Source: Augochlora pura (taxonomy: Eukaryota > Arthropoda > Insecta > Hymenoptera > Halictidae). From it: DNA of 64,000 nt. Under the pieces are notes generated by a model that made no database searches, had not been told where the DNA came from, and worked only from the letters and a program-made list of their open reading frames with translations. The DNA lies in contig NC_135775.1 of the NCBI RefSeq assembly GCF_028453695.1, forward strand, positions 4,898,001-4,962,000. Reading direction: 5' to 3'. This document shows positions 1 through 14,100 of the stretch, one piece after another. Position 1 is the stretch's first letter, and each line of letters opens with the position of its first letter. A program made the position numbers and the translations under genes.

Positions 1-3000
1 AAAATAAAATCCATAATAATAATAAAATTGAAATTTTCAATTTACTTCACAGTCTTTTACAAGGCTGCTTTAAAATATTGACGAGACTCTTTCAGTATCA
101 ATGATGTTAATAATTATCACATTATTCTCGTTTGCTTTCGTTGTTTTATTAATGAATAGATTTCCTAAACGATAACGATACGTATCAGTGACCCCTGCTC
201 CTAAGTCTAAATATTTAAGGACAATACGTTAGTAAAATAACGAGGATAAGGCAGATAGAAATTTTCGGCTGAACCCGGCTTATGTTACAAGGAACAATAA
301 TAATTATTTCTCGTCGGAGAAGCACGAGTCGACCGCCGCGTGGGTGGGGCGGTAGCCGCGGGATAAAAACGTACAAATAAAAGCGAGTCGCGCAATTAGG
401 GTTGCGCGTTTCGTGTCGCGTCGCGATAAAAGTCATTGCCTCGATGGTCCCCGTCTGGTACGGTATTAAAAGTCTTTCCGCGCGGAATCGCGAGCGCGAG
501 CCGTTTCTTTTCCGGTCTCCGCCGGCGGCGACCACGATTTCCGCGGCCCGCGTCGAAATCCTCGTTTATTGTTAATTAATGCGCTTAATTGTTATTTCAT
601 GCGCGGTAAGTATGACGCATACGGTCCATTACGGGCGGCGTGTCCCCCGTCCCCCCCGGTTGCGAAATTGCGGGACAACCCCGTAAAAAGTATGGCAAGT
701 TTTCGACGGAACTCATCGGCGGGCTGCCGGCCGCGAGAAATGACTTTTTTTATCGAGTCCTCACGGACAGGACGAGAACGCCCATCGCGCGTTCGCCTCG
801 GGTTTTTCGAGGATGTAAATTTTCTTGCGGGGGCCGGCCCTCCGAGAGGAACGGGAGAGAGAGCTCCTTAACGACGGCCAAGCCAAGCCTCGGCCTCGTA
901 ATTTCGACGCCGGAACGCTCCGGCACGGGATCCTCTCGTTAATGTTCGACGCGTTCGCCTCAGCTGTGAAATTATCGTCCCCTCTCTCTCTCTCTCTCTC
1001 TCTCGCTTCCCTTCATCTTTTTGCGATCTCGCCCGCGCGACTCGGAAGCAAATTGCGACGCGCCGCCAGGTGAAAGTTTGATCGCCTATCGGAACCGGCT
1101 CGGTATCATCTCGGCGTCGTTTCGAACGAGAGCGGCATCGATTCCGCCGACGGTCCCTTTAAATTATTAAAAAGACTCGCCGGCGCGGAGACGGAAAAGG
1201 GGCGAGACGTCCAGCGACGGAATATAAAACAAACCGGTGGACGTCGCGTCGTGTCCGGCCATTCGACCCTGCATACATTTTCGTCGGACCAATTTCTTCC
1301 GACTGCTCGCCGCACCGGGGACAGAATTTTTGCTGCCTTGTGTCTCGTGACGCGCGTTCTCGTCCTCGCCGTTTTCACGCTGGCGAATCGTGGAAAGAAA
1401 ATGTCGTAACTCGGTGACGTAAAACAGTCGGGTATTGTCGTTTGACGAGCGTCCGCCTTTAATGAACTGTAGTTTATCAAGGAAAATAGCGAGTTTAGGT
1501 GGAATATTTCACAAAAAGGCTCGCGATCTTTCGTATCGTCAACGATTCGATTAGAATGATCGGTGGACAACTGGTTAAACATTTTGTATGCAGGTAGCTT
1601 CTTTTATCTTGGCTGCCGGGAAAAGCTGGAATAAAATTCAAGATGCTTCAAATACGTTCGAGGGTCTAATTTTGTCGCGCAGTCTGACCAAAACCGTTTA
1701 CGTTGGCCAATACTACTTCCAGCATTCGTAGCAATGGTCCAATTTCTCTGTCTAAAATAGCTTTTCCCGTATTCTCATTGTCCTGATATTACCGTGTTGT
1801 AATTGTTTTGTAATTACGAGACACTTTCTTGCAGCATGAAATTCAGGTCGGACAACTATATTCCGGAGCGTTCTGCGCCTGAATGAGATAACATAATGAG
1901 TTAACGTTGAAAGAACTGTTCTAATATCTTGGGATTATTAATAATCTAATTCTTGGGATTATTAAAACATCTTCTGACAATACAGAAAACATAAAGATGA
2001 AATTGTTAATAACAATGGCAGTTTCATTCGCAGGTACAACGTAACATTAAGTGGAACGCGTATTTATATAATTTCTAATTATTTCGACTGATCTATTATA
2101 CTATACAGTGACTAAAATACTGTATAAAATACTGAAAATAAAGAACTGCAGTCTTAAAACATTTTTATGGTTTTTCTAAAACTTTGTGATACGTCACCGT
2201 ATCAATAAAATTCAGGAAGACCTTGTGCGTTGAACTATGTTAAACAGATTTTCGTTGAAGAATATTTTCCCCAGAACGATTCTAATAAAACTCGATAAAC
2301 TCGAAGCGTACGGAATTATTGATCAAGAAGCCATTAAATATTGAACCTTCGTTCCGATGGGGGGGTGCGTTAAAAATGATGGGGCTCGGTGTTCCACCCC
2401 CTAAGCGGCGCGTCTCGTCAGTTTCACGGGAACGATAAGAATGCAAATTTCGATCGTCGAAAGCGCGGTGTCTTTGATTATTCTGTAGATTTTCGCTGGA
2501 ACAAGGCGTCGGGCTCTTTGTAATTTATGCGGGGAAGGGTCGCAGAAGGGCTCCGGCTCCGAAGCGCGAAGTTTCGTGCCGCGGCGACACCATCCCCCGT
2601 CGGTTGTTGGTTGAAGTAGGCGGGTAGTTTTAGACAGGCAATACGCGCCCTACAGTGTCAGACATCTTTACCAGACGGAGATCTCCCTCCTTAAGTCGGG
2701 ACACGCGTTATTGCACGCCGGGATGGGGCATCTTTCAGTGTTCGCTGTTCAGTGTTCACTGTTCCGTTGTTCCTTGTTCGGCCCCCGGGTCTTGCTCGAC
2801 GGCCTCTCTTTCGGCGTGGGCCCTTCACCCGCACACGTACTTCTGGTTCTTAGGGCTCCTGCGGGGAACAGGCTTCATTACGCCCCCATAAATCATGACC
2901 GATGCACACGGTATACGCATCGGCCCGTCGGTAGGCATCGCGCCGTTATTAATTACCACCGCGCGCGCGATGCCAATAAAAACGAGAGGCTCGTGTGGAA

Positions 3001-6000
3001 GACGTACTGCCGGGATCGCCCGAGTCGTTGCTGCAGGTCTCGCGGGGACGAAACGCGTCTCTGATATACGGGACCCCATGGGAGCCCTGACAGAGACGGG
3101 ATTTTCGATCGGGTTGGTCAGCAGTTAGGGGAAAATATGATTAGGTGCCGTATAGGAGAACTATTTTATTTCGAGGTTCCTCATAAAAACGTCTTTACGT
3201 TGACACGAGGGCACGTTAATACCTTCTCGGATAGAAGGCAAGGATCCACGATCGCAGAGTCTAAATCATTTAGCTTCGGGTACGTTTCATTTTTGAACAC
3301 GTGGGACGTCATGGTTATAGTATAAGGTACTGGTGACGGTGAAGCAAAGAATACTAGAGACATATGATTCGTGTAAATTTTAAAGCTTCTAAAGTTTTTG
3401 ATGTTATCATCGTTATTAAGACTGTCAATACAATGATTGCACCACACACGATTGCACACTTTAACTTGTCTCTTGTAATAACATTTCACCGTAATATACA
3501 ACGCATAAGAAATTCATGTCGGCCAAAGGAGCAAATTATATGACATTAACATGGCATTTAACGTATTAATTTCAAACGACTGTAACAAATCTGAATAATT
3601 TAAAATCTGAAATCTCTGGACCAAATCTGGAATGTATATCGGCGTCAAGAAGGTTGGACAGAATCTATATTCACTTTAACAGCAGCGAAAACTAGAGCTA
3701 ACCGGATGCATTTAGTCGGTCAAGAAACTTCGTGCGGTTTTTGGCAATGTTGGTCTCTTTCGTCCGTCAAAGAACCGCGAAACTACTTCACCGTTTGCCT
3801 CTTTGCGTCCCAAAAAGATTTCGTTCCGTATCGCGGACAGTTCCTCCGAGAAAAATGTTCACAAAAATCCCCGGTTCCCGGACAGCTGTGCAGAAAAACC
3901 AGCGAACCAAATGCTGATTCGGCTCGGCGAATCAATTCGAAAACCGGGCATAAAAATCTCACCCGCGCGGAGCACGGTGGTTAAGGGTCAACCACCGATT
4001 GCATGGTCATCCAAATTTGCCGAATGAATGATTCGAAAGGGTCATTCTTTATTCCGGCGGATATAGCGGTGCAATTCCGCGGAATTGCGGTCGGACACTT
4101 GTCGCCCGGCATGAATCAACGGCGCGGAGAGGGAGGGGGGAGGGGGGGCGGTGGGGGAGGAGGAGGCGTGTGGGCTATGCACACACGGGGCCCTCTGTTG
4201 CTTCGTCACTTTGACAAAGGGTTTTCGCAACGGTGAAACGCGATCGAAAAGCGTCGAGAGGGTAGCCACGATCAAAATATCATTATTCCCCGTTTTACAC
4301 CCTTCGGAACTCGATAATGCTTTCCCGTAATTGACTCGCCTCAATGAATGACCGCGGCACGCGGCGCTATCGCGCCGTTGCGGGTAATGACAGGATTAAA
4401 ACAACGTTCGGACCAATCCGGCTGGCATTTAATTATTAGTAACGCCTCCCCCCCCCCCCGCCCCGCCGCCTCTCCTACCCCCGCCGGGCTATATCCCATT
4501 CGCGCCTGACACCGGCCGCGGCTCGATTCCTGGGGATGTATATGCATGTATTCAGAACGCGGCATTTTATTGACTGACCGGACAATCGAGCCGCATATTT
4601 ACACGCCGGTGTAGATGCGCGGCTCGCGCGCCACCGTATCCTCTGTAATTGAAATTTAAAACGTCCCGAAAGCCGTGGGATTAAATCGCGCCCGAGCCGC
4701 GCCGCGTTTCATCGAAGTCTCCCCCACGGTCCACATTCGGGCTTTGACTCTCTTCTCGTCGCGCATCGCTCTCGGTTTCCGCCTCTCGCCTTCCCTTTTT
4801 CTGATCCATCTATCGTCGCCCACCTACTTTTCACGGTTTATTTCACGCCTGTCCTACCTTTCTGCTGTACAGCCTTTTATTGTTTCCATTTTATAATGAC
4901 AAGTCTTTCCGTATAATCTTTGTCGAATTTTTCTTCTTACCTCTTCTACAGTTTCGTCTTCTATAATTTCTCATATTTTTCATCTTTAAGAAAATAAATA
5001 GAATATTTTTAATGTACATTCTGAAGAGCTCATAGATATCGCAGTAACAGGTGCACAAGTGCCAATCGGATTACCGAAGTATTACATAGTGCGACGTGGT
5101 ACTGAATAACGCCATGGTGCGTTGAAATAGGTATAGTTCAGCCGAATAGTACGTACAGACATGTTACGAATGAAAACGCGGTTTTGAGGGGGTGTCCTGT
5201 AAATTTGCTGGAGCCGCAGGGAGTTATCGCGGACAGGGCTGGATCGATAATGTTTTCAAGGGCATCTGCGTCGGCCTAGATTAGCAAAATGTAGAAGGAA
5301 GGAGAAAATGGGTCGACGCTTGAGATTTTTATCGCGACAGTGGTCAGTGATTTCGGTGGCAGGATCCCTGGAAGATTCGCCGCGGAGGAGCGCGTTCATT
5401 CCAAACAAAGGGGCCAGGGTCCACGGGGCATGCTCCTCCCTCCCTCTCTCTCTCTCTCTCGCGTGCGGCCGAGAGCTCCCTGGAGTAGTGATTATCGCGG
5501 GAAAACGTACGAAAGCTTCATTACACCGGCGGTTACATTATGTACGGCACTTGAAACGGCCGGAACGAGCACAGTGGGCCGCAAGGCGGACGGTAACGCG
5601 TCTGGCCGCGGCGTCACCTTCCTTTTCAACCCGCTCCTTAGAACGCGAGAAAGCCTCGGCGGCTCTGAAGGGTCTCTCTCTCTCTCTTCTCTCGTCCATT
5701 GCGCAATTAGCGTCGCCGCTGGCTTTTCTTTTTTTCGTAGTCCGGCACTCCCTCTCTTCGTCGCTTTAGCTTTCGCGTTCGCCTCTCTCTCTCTCTCGGC
5801 CCGCTTTTACGCGCGAATCCAGCGCGTGTACACACCCCGGCGCGGTGAGACACGCGCGCGCGCGTTAATTGCGGTGCCAACCCCCCCCCCCCTCGGCGCG
5901 CCGAACGGCTCTAATCTTCCGAGCGGGTGAAGGCGAACCGGCGAAAACACAAAAAGAACTAGGCCACCAGTGCCGGGACCGCGCACCTCTCAAAAATGTA

Positions 6001-8940
6001 GAGGCTTTGCATACGAAAAAGTTGTCCCGCCGCGGCGCGCGGATCGGAGCTGCCGCGCGCCACGGGAAATGGAGCTTCCGCCCCTGAAAGCACTACAAGA
6101 TACGTTTGAATCCTGAGATTTCTCTCTTTCATCCTTATCTGTGCTCTTTATCGAAGGGGTATCCTGATTGTGACGAGCCGGAACGCGTCACCCAGATCTT
6201 TTTGTCGGTACGGACCGACTGTCCGTGGCTTTCTGGGACGGGTTTTGTGGGCGATCACTTTTGGAACGCCTTTTCAGGACGTCCGAACGGCCGCCAAACA
6301 CGAGCATCTCCTTTATTTTTAGGGATGTGAGGAACTCTTGGCGTATGACTGAAGTTGTTAATGATCTTCTCGTCAGGAGTAGTAGAGGGAACATCGTGCT
6401 TGAATTTTTGCGTTAGCCACTGGTAGACGTTTGTAACATCAGCTCTACTGTCATAGATCATTCTAATAATGCTTTAGGATGTTACTTAATGTTGTCGTAA
6501 AATTATTTAATATGTCGTAGAATTGTTGAGATCATTTAAAGGTGAAGGTGCAGTAAGATATTTTATAACATAAACTAAAAATTGTACCACTGTCTCCGTA
6601 ATTTAAAAGTCAATGCATAAATGAAATAACATACACATTATTTTGTGACGTTAAATAAAGACTATTTATTTATTTATAGTTTATTACGCTCAGTTGACAG
6701 AAAATTCATCTACTTAATGACCCGACTACAAATTTAGGAAGCCCTCTCAAAAAATAATATCACCGTCCCTCTACAAATACTGAAACAACGCGCCGAAATA
6801 TTTTCCATCCCGTCAAAAGTAAAAGAAACGTTTAGTTGTTCATTGAAACACATTGTTATTCCGCGAGAAGAGGAACGCGTCGGTTGTGGCCAGTCTTTGT
6901 GAGTTTCTCGGCCGTGCCAATTTCAATGTATTTTCAGCGCAAAAAGCCTACCGTTCCCGCTCGGTCTTTTATCAGCTACTAAAAATGGGAATTCGCAGGG
7001 ATGATTCAGGGTTCAATTACTGCAGAATCTTTTAATTTCTCCGCGGCCATTCCAAGGTATTCTTAAGGGGCGCCCCGCTAATTTCTTCCGGGCGACAAGC
7101 CCCGGGCAGTTGTCGCAGCTACGGCTGCTCCTTTCTTTCACCGAATGAAATTATTTCCACTTACTTGTCGCGGGGGGAGGATGATATAATACAGCGCCTC
7201 GAATTCTTCGTGATCTCCGACTCGTTAAAGACGCACGAACTGGCAGCGGCGTAATCTACTTACCCGGGAGCGAGAGGGTAGAAATCTGTCGCTCGGAGGG
7301 GTAGGTTTCGATTTAGGGAAGAAAATTCAGCGACGTCCTGGGAAACGGTGCCGGCATCGTCGACGTCGCCGACGACGAGGTGCCGCGCGTCGTTTATACG
7401 GCGTCGAACTCCGAAAGTTGACCCGAGTGTTTCATTCAAATAGAAACATCGCGCAAGTAACTACAAACTGTTTAATTAAACGGCAACTTGGGGGGTTGGA
7501 CCGAACACAATACGACCGGTGTCGCTCGCGAAAATTTCATTTAAGCCGAAATATAGCGCGACGGGGGTGTTACGGTTAATCCCGAAAGAAGGCGATACCG
7601 GGGCTGCGAGGGCGGAGCCGGAAGTGGCGGCATTTTATGCCGCGCGGCTCGCTCACCGGTCGCGTCTGATTTTCATTAATATTAATCATTGCGGGCTGCT
7701 CAGTCATGCGGCTCTTGTTTGCATCCAGCTGCCCGTTTCTCGCACCTTCTGCCGCGCCGATCCTCGCGCGGCGAGTAGCGCGGCGCGGAGGCGGCCCGCC
7801 GCGCCGGCCCGTTCGTTCCCGGGCCGAGAGCCTTTCCCACCGTTCGCGTTATCTTAAGGAACGATAATTAATTTCTTTCCGTCTTACCTTAATTAATAAC
7901 GTCGCGCCCGAAGTCGACGACCCCCGGAGTCGTAATGAAAATTTACAGAGTCGCGCCGGGGGAGCGGCTCCGCCGTCCCGCGGAACAAGTTATCGTTTTC
8001 CACGGGCGGCGGGGGCAGGCTTCCGAAAAATTAGCGGAAACAACGAGGGAAGCGGTTGATTCGATTATCAATTACGCTCTCCCGACTACTCTCGGTTAGC
8101 TCGTGCCCTCCTGCCTGCAACTAATTAGTTCTGCCGTCTCTCTCGACCCATCCCCCCCCTATCGCGCCAAGTTCCCGTTGCAACCGGCGAATCCGTCGCG
8201 AATATTATGATCGATGGTCCGGGCCCCGCTGCAATCCCAGACGACCCGCGCGCATAATTGGGTTGTTCCCTTCCCTCAGCAATTTCTTCCCGTTGTCCGA
8301 CGGAGAAGTCAAAAATGTCGGCGACGAGACACGATCTCGAACCCGTTCGCCGGTCGATTCCGATCGAAAGTTTCGTTGGACAAGCGCGCGCGCGCGCGAA
8401 CAGGGCCAGCTGCTCGCCGAAAACCTCCTCGTAAACGGGCGCCCGCTACGATGAAATGTTTATTCCCGTGACAAACGATTTCCCAATGAAATTTGCATTC
8501 GTGCCAACCGATGCGCGGCTAATGGAAAACATGCGCGCGAAATTGGACCCGCGAACCCCGTTATTCCCCGTTTTCACGGATTACTCACGCTCGTTTTCCT
8601 ACGGCCGGCTAATGAATATTTAAACAACCGCCGATCGACGACTCCTTATTTTCAAAATACCGCCGGCCGCAGCCTGTTACCGCTTTTAGGCGCGCGATCG
8701 CGACGCTTTCATCCTTTTTTTTTCACATAATGAATAATGGAGAGACCGAAACTGTTAATAAAAATAATAGATCGTCTAGAGGATATTGAACGCTATTTTC
8801 GGCTTGTTTCAATACTCCTGGCTTTTTGATCAGCTGAAAAAAATTTTAGCGAATGTTTTTAGGTTTTTTAAGGGTGTCTGCACTGTTTTTGCTATAATAT
8901 AGTAGTAGAACTGGTTATTACGAATAAAGTGGATTAATTT
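1..8940. other. Downstream intergenic DNA, no supported gene
   Basis: GC- and CpG-rich stretches alternate with AT-rich ones (about 0-0.2, 1.75-2.3, 3.3-3.65, 4.87-5.0, 6.42-6.8 and 8.72-8.94 kb). Short frames of 60-196 codons occur on both strands but none has paired splice sites, a known motif or consistent composition. CT arrays lie at about 0.98, 5.44 and 5.78 kb, and poly-C runs near 4.45 and 5.88 kb. Confidence 0.55.
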
Positions 8941-8942
8941 CT

Positions 8943-9026
8943 TTTATTCTTTTTATTTGATTATTTGTCAGTACACTTATTCTTTTTATTTGATTATTTT
9001 TGTTTTAGTAAACTTATTCTTTTATT
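8943..9026 (-). terminator. Cluster of candidate distal poly(A) signals
   Basis: Four minus-strand AATAAA hexamers (starting on the plus strand at 8943, 8952, 8985 and 9021) lie in an AT-rich 33-bp tandem repeat. They mark a plausible distal end of the form B transcript, beyond which the sequence loses its CT arrays and becomes CpG-rich. The repeat itself could create them by chance. Confidence 0.3.
8946..8999. repeat. AT-rich tandem repeat, 33-bp period
   Basis: ATTCTTTTTATTTGATTATT occurs at 8946 and again at 8979, with a third degraded copy near 9012. Confidence 0.7.
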
Positions 9027-10872
9027 TTCTTCATCTTCGAGTAAACTCATCCTTCTATCATTTTAAATCTTGAACTTGTTTTCCATATTTAAATTAATTT
9101 AGCTTTTTAATTTGCTTATTCTATAATAAAAAAATGAATACGTATTGTTCGATACTTACACGTATAAAATTAATTATAATTGGTCATCCTGCAGCAATCG
9201 GCTCCACTACCGTTCGCAATTTTCCAATTATGATCGAGTGATCGGTGAACGTTGAAAATGAACATTAATTCCACGATAGGTTCGTTTAATTTGTACAAGT
9301 TGAAATTAAAATAAATAAAGCAAATGCGACGATCTATTCGACAATAGTCAAGTTTTTGATGCCACGACTCGACGTTAGCGACGATCGAACAAACGCAGGT
9401 CTCTTCGGATCGTGCGTTTTCCGAAGCTCTTTGTTCAGAATAACGCACGCGTGATCGCGGGGTCAAAGACCGTACGCGTGCGATTTTATACTCTCGCGAA
9501 TGTGTTATTCCGTAACAGACTGACGCCGTGCGAGAGACGCGGAGCGAGGGGTGGACTCTTCGTTTGCTCGCACGATTTTAAATCGCTCGCTACCCTCGAC
9601 TCCGCTCGCTTTCGAATGTACCGCCGTGAAGCGTACGCGTCACAAATCGCGAAAAAGAACGCGAATTCAAGCTACCTTTACCGACGCGAAGACAATGACG
9701 GTGTCTGGTCCGTTGAAATAATTAATTTCGAAAATCGCAGCTGGCGAGTCTCGTAAAAGTATCGAAAAGCTTGGTTTCTTAAGAATTTAAAAAATTTACA
9801 GCCACGATGGCGTTAATGAAAAGCTTGATTAAAGGGACCGGAACGATCCTAAAAACGAGTGCAGGTAATGTAATAAAATATAGTACGAGTAATGGGATTC
9901 AGAATGGGGATGGGGGACGAAATGAAGTAGCCGTTCCTGTGAAATTGAATAGTAAATCGTTTATTAGTACGAAGGTGTGATAGTGTCTCGAGTTAGCCTT
10001 GGCCGACATTCGTGATTAGAGTGAACCTGTGATACCATAAGGTGAACGAGTGTGATAGACTTCCTCCTCTTCCTTTAATGTTATTTTTTTTTTTGTCGTT
10101 TTAGTATCTTCTTCTTAAGTGATGTAAGAGATAGATGTTAGAGCTAGTTACCCTGTTCTGCGAGCTGGTGTTCTCCCCATCGATCGGGCCGATTTCACGT
10201 GCTCTTTACGATCACGTTAACCATTCACCGGCTTATCCCATCCTCTCTCTCTCTCTCTCCCCTCAGAGACGATCGATCTTTTCACCCCTTTTTTCTTCCC
10301 TTCCCGGCCTGCGTTCACCCTTCGATTCACCCCGGTCCTCACCCCTCCCCTCCCCCGTATCATCTCACGGTCAGATTGCGACGCGGCACGATGGAAAAGG
10401 AGAACGCCCGTGCAAGCTAACTTTCAAAAGAGTGCTACTTTGTTATCTTCCGAGGTACTCTAGTGCCTATGTTTTGCGATTTTTTTTGTTTTCGTTCTGT
10501 TACTCTTCGGTTTTCTTCTGCCTATTATCGCTAGATCGCAGCTAAAATTAGCGAGACTTGTTCTTGGGGAGGAACGCGACACCCCCGCTCTCCCGTTTAT
10601 CGAAACCAACAATAAATAAGAAATTCACGCGACTCGTATACGCGATCCAATCAGGGAAACGAACATTCCTCTCTTCCTCTCTCCCTCTCTCTCTCTCTTT
10701 CTTCGCTTCTTTCTCTTTTGCGTCGTATTCTCCGTTTACCTTTGGTTTTTCTCCACGTGTGTCGGAGCCAACCAAACATTCACAAGAAGGAACGAAAAGA
10801 ACGAACGGGAAACGTAAACTCTTCGGGTTTACGCTTCCCTCGCCGTTCGATAATTATAAACATAATAATCAT

Positions 10873-10874
<2 letters not shown>

Positions 10875-10918
<44 letters not shown>
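10875..10918. repeat. (TAA)n microsatellite
   Basis: Uninterrupted trinucleotide array of 44 bp. Confidence 0.95.
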
Positions 10919-11269
10919 GCTAATACGTTACACGCGTTCCGCAATTAGCGTCGACATAACAATTGAACGTCCGCGACAAAGTACATGGTAGCGAAATACA
11001 GATTGCAGGCTGCCGGGGGGGATCGCAACGACGTCCCCGTCTCATTAAATAAGAACAATGACAATAAATTAGGTTCCGTCGTACCTACTGTACACGCGTA
11101 TCTGTGTATACATATTTATATATGCCGCATATATATAAAAAACGATTCTTGAAAAACGTGTTTGACTAACATGGACGTAAAATCGTACAAAAGCGTTTGT
11201 CCTTCCTCTAATTCCGTCGTGCGTTTTCCTCGACATCGTTCCCGAGCAAGCGTTTCCGCCTGCTCTTAC

Positions 11270-11366
11270 TCACTTTCTTTCACTCTTACTTTCGCTCTCT
11301 CTCTCTCCCTCCCTCGCACACTCTCCGCTCTTTCTCTTTCGCCTCTCTCCCTCTCTCTCTCTCTCA
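11270..11366. repeat. Pyrimidine-rich CT array
   Basis: CT repeats with scattered CG, CA and CCT interruptions. Confidence 0.85.
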
Positions 11367-12250
11367 TACTCGCACTCTTTGATTGTACGCGTCTTTGATC
11401 ATAACGTGACTGGTCGTGCGCTTCTCGTTCCCCGCGATATAAGTACGTGTAACACGATTTACGGTTCACCTTTAGTTTCGCCCGCGAATTCGCCCGCATC
11501 CCCTCTCGCGCGCCCCTGAATCGATAACGTTTCCCGCGTTCGCGGGAAACAGGAAAGTCTCGGATGTTTGGTTCGTTCCGCGAACGGGATTTCAATCTTC
11601 AATTATGACGATGAATTTGGCTTTCTTAGTAAAATTACAATCCACCTTTTAGCGTTCGACGAATCATTGTTATTTAGCATTTTGAACAATTGTTAACTCT
11701 CGAGTGGACCTTCTCGTTGGTACTTAAAATAGACCGTGGATCAATGCGTTATTTATCAAATTCGTTTGAAATTTGTTGCGGGGCAACGTCGAAACATTTT
11801 ACGATTAATTATCAAGAAAATAAATCATCGATTCTGTAATATCATGCAATTCGTAATTCCTGCAATTTCATTTTGCAGAAAATCGTTCCGATGTTGCAAA
11901 GCAAAATTGATTCCCGTCTACCAATTCAGCGTGAACGTATTTTGTTTTTGCAATCTGAAAATTCATTTTAAAGATCCACTTTGAGATCGAGTAAGAAATT
12001 CATATAGAAACAGGGGCGCCGAGAGAGCAGGTGTCGCTGGCACGTGTCTGTCTAGTGTGTCCCGCTACTACACATCTCATTCCCCGGGTCGTACATATAA
12101 AATTATATTTACAACAGAGTGATCATTTTTTTTTTGTTCTTTGTCGTGAGGTATTCGCTCTACATGCATCTAAAGAGTGTACAGTACCAAGAAGCGGAAG
12201 GGAGGTGGCCCGGTGTGTCCGGAAGAGCCATTTAAGTAATTCAGTCGCCA

Positions 12251-12277
12251 TTTCCTTTCTCTCTCTATCTCTCTCTC

Positions 12278-12319
<42 letters not shown>

Positions 12320-12320
12320 C
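12251..12320. repeat. (CT)n microsatellite, interrupted
   Basis: The longest CT array in the left half, with two TAT interruptions. On the minus-strand transcript it would read GA. Confidence 0.95.
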
Positions 12321-12708
12321 CATTTTCGCAATCGTTTTCTCTCTTTCTCCAACAAACACTCCGTCGTTCACGTGTATCCGTTGCCTGCGCCATACATCGC
12401 GCACTGCCCATTATAAATAATTTAAAAATTATATACTTTGTTTTTATATATATTAAATTCAATCTCTGTTTTCCTCGTCTCATTCGCGCACACATTCACA
12501 CGAGAAAGTTTCGATAACGATATGGTACAGCTATGCTACACACCGGAGGAATCCGAATGCTTCTCTCATTCTCTCGTCCACTCTCTCCCCTCTCTCTCTC
12601 TCTCGTTCTCTCGTTTGTTCATTCTCTCTCTCTTCCTCCCTTCGCTTCCTGCTTCGTATATTTACACGGGGTCGCTCGCGAATAGTTCTCTACATTCTTA
12701 CACTTACA

Positions 12709-12740
12709 GTATATATATAATATATATATATATTTATATA
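12709..12740. repeat. (TA)n-rich tract
   Basis: Alternating TA with single breaks; self-complementary. Confidence 0.85.
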
Positions 12741-13027
12741 GGTATGGTTGATTCTGTTATCGTATGTATATGTATCAGCGCGTGCCTGTACAGCCCGTAG
12801 CTGCGGCAAACCAACACTGACTGTTCAAGGTTACTGGCCCCTCCGTCGTGCTCAGCGCGTGCAGTGTTTCCTCCCTAACGTCGCGTTTACTCCTACCTCC
12901 GTAATTTAGAATCGTTAATCGGATACACTAGCGGAGGAAACTGATGATTAGACCGCGGATACCATTATGCAAAAGAAAAATGTTCTAAAACAAATGTAAG
13001 AGAAAGAGAATAAATAAAAATAAACTT

Positions 13028-13068
13028 TTTATTTCAATAAAGAAACAATGCAACAGACATTTTTTATT
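13028..13068 (-). terminator. Candidate proximal poly(A) signal pair for form B
   Basis: Two minus-strand AATAAA hexamers sit at 13068-13063 and 13033-13028 inside an AT-rich patch about 2.75 kb past the stop. AATAAA also occurs on the plus strand here, so the patch could serve either orientation or be plain AT-rich DNA. Confidence 0.35.
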
Positions 13069-14078
13069 GCACCTGTTCACTTTTGTTATAAATACAAGAA
13101 ATCCGCGGTCTAGCGATGATACCTGTGGTCTTTATTCTTATAAAGCTGCGACTAATATTTTAGCGAAACAGTAGTTTGTACATTACACAAAGTGTGTATA
13201 AATAAATTCATTTTTTTACAGAGATGTAATTTTGCATTTTTTTTCTGGAATAAATTTCTTTCTCGTTTACTCAAATTTGGTATTTTTTGTAGGTAAAAAG
13301 CAGGTTTGTGAACCGGAAATTATTAGATTAAGGTTCGATATTAATTATTTACACTGTTTCAAGGTTTTATCTATTCGTGAACATTCACATTTTCCTCGTT
13401 ATGAGAAACAAGAAGTCTTATAGTTTTTTGAAACGTAAATTGATTTCTGATTTATTGTTTAGATAGTTCAGAGTTAAATTAATTCATAGTAATTATAATT
13501 TATCCCACTTCGTAGTCGATATTCCAAGTCAAAATTTTCGGGAATGTGAATTATGCTATTGTGATCCTAAAATCATCAGTCTAGCCTATCTCCCATGAAC
13601 GCGTTAATATTTTACAGCCAATAAGAGCAAAGCAAGAATATCTTCCGCTAGTTTCTCCGCCGTCCCGTTGTCTCCATAGGACATTACGGAGGAAAACTGC
13701 AGCCGAAGGAGAAGCTGATCGTCCCGACGCCGACCTTGACCAGTCAGTCGTGCCGTCAGCCAGATGAGAACACTGTTCCTTGATTATCCTTCTCTCCCTT
13801 GGTCTGTCTGTCATTCTGGCAGCGTGATCGAGACGTCTCGCTGGCGGGAAACCGTGCGACTACCAAAAAAAAAATATTAAAGAATCTACGATCGTTTTAG
13901 TGTCTATGATCGGGTAACGCCTAGGAAGGAACTAGGTGGTTTATTCTCGCGAACAGTATAAAACGGCCCAGGATTAGGTCTTCCTGCGAGGGTATTATTC
14001 GTCGTCGCGGCTCCGTGGGTAGCTACTCTTGGAAAGGCGATCTCGTCAAAAGGAACCGTCTCGCGTATTCAAAGAGAC

Positions 14079-14100
14079 GTCGTCGTCGTCGTCGTCGTCG
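14079..14100. repeat. (CGT)n microsatellite
   Basis: Seven trinucleotide units. Confidence 0.9.

Larger units (their letters stand above)
9027..13027 (-). other. Possible distal extension of the form B 3' UTR
   Basis: No coding exon is seen. The stretch continues the character of the proximal UTR: repeated CT arrays (10.24, 10.67, 11.27, 12.25 and 12.58 kb), a 44-bp TAA array, a TA-rich palindromic tract near 12.71 kb, and moderate GC. A plus-strand frame of 114 codons at 9412-9756 is not recognised. If a distal signal at about 8.95-9.03 kb is used, the UTR would be about 6.8 kb, a length known for insect neural genes. Confidence 0.3.
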
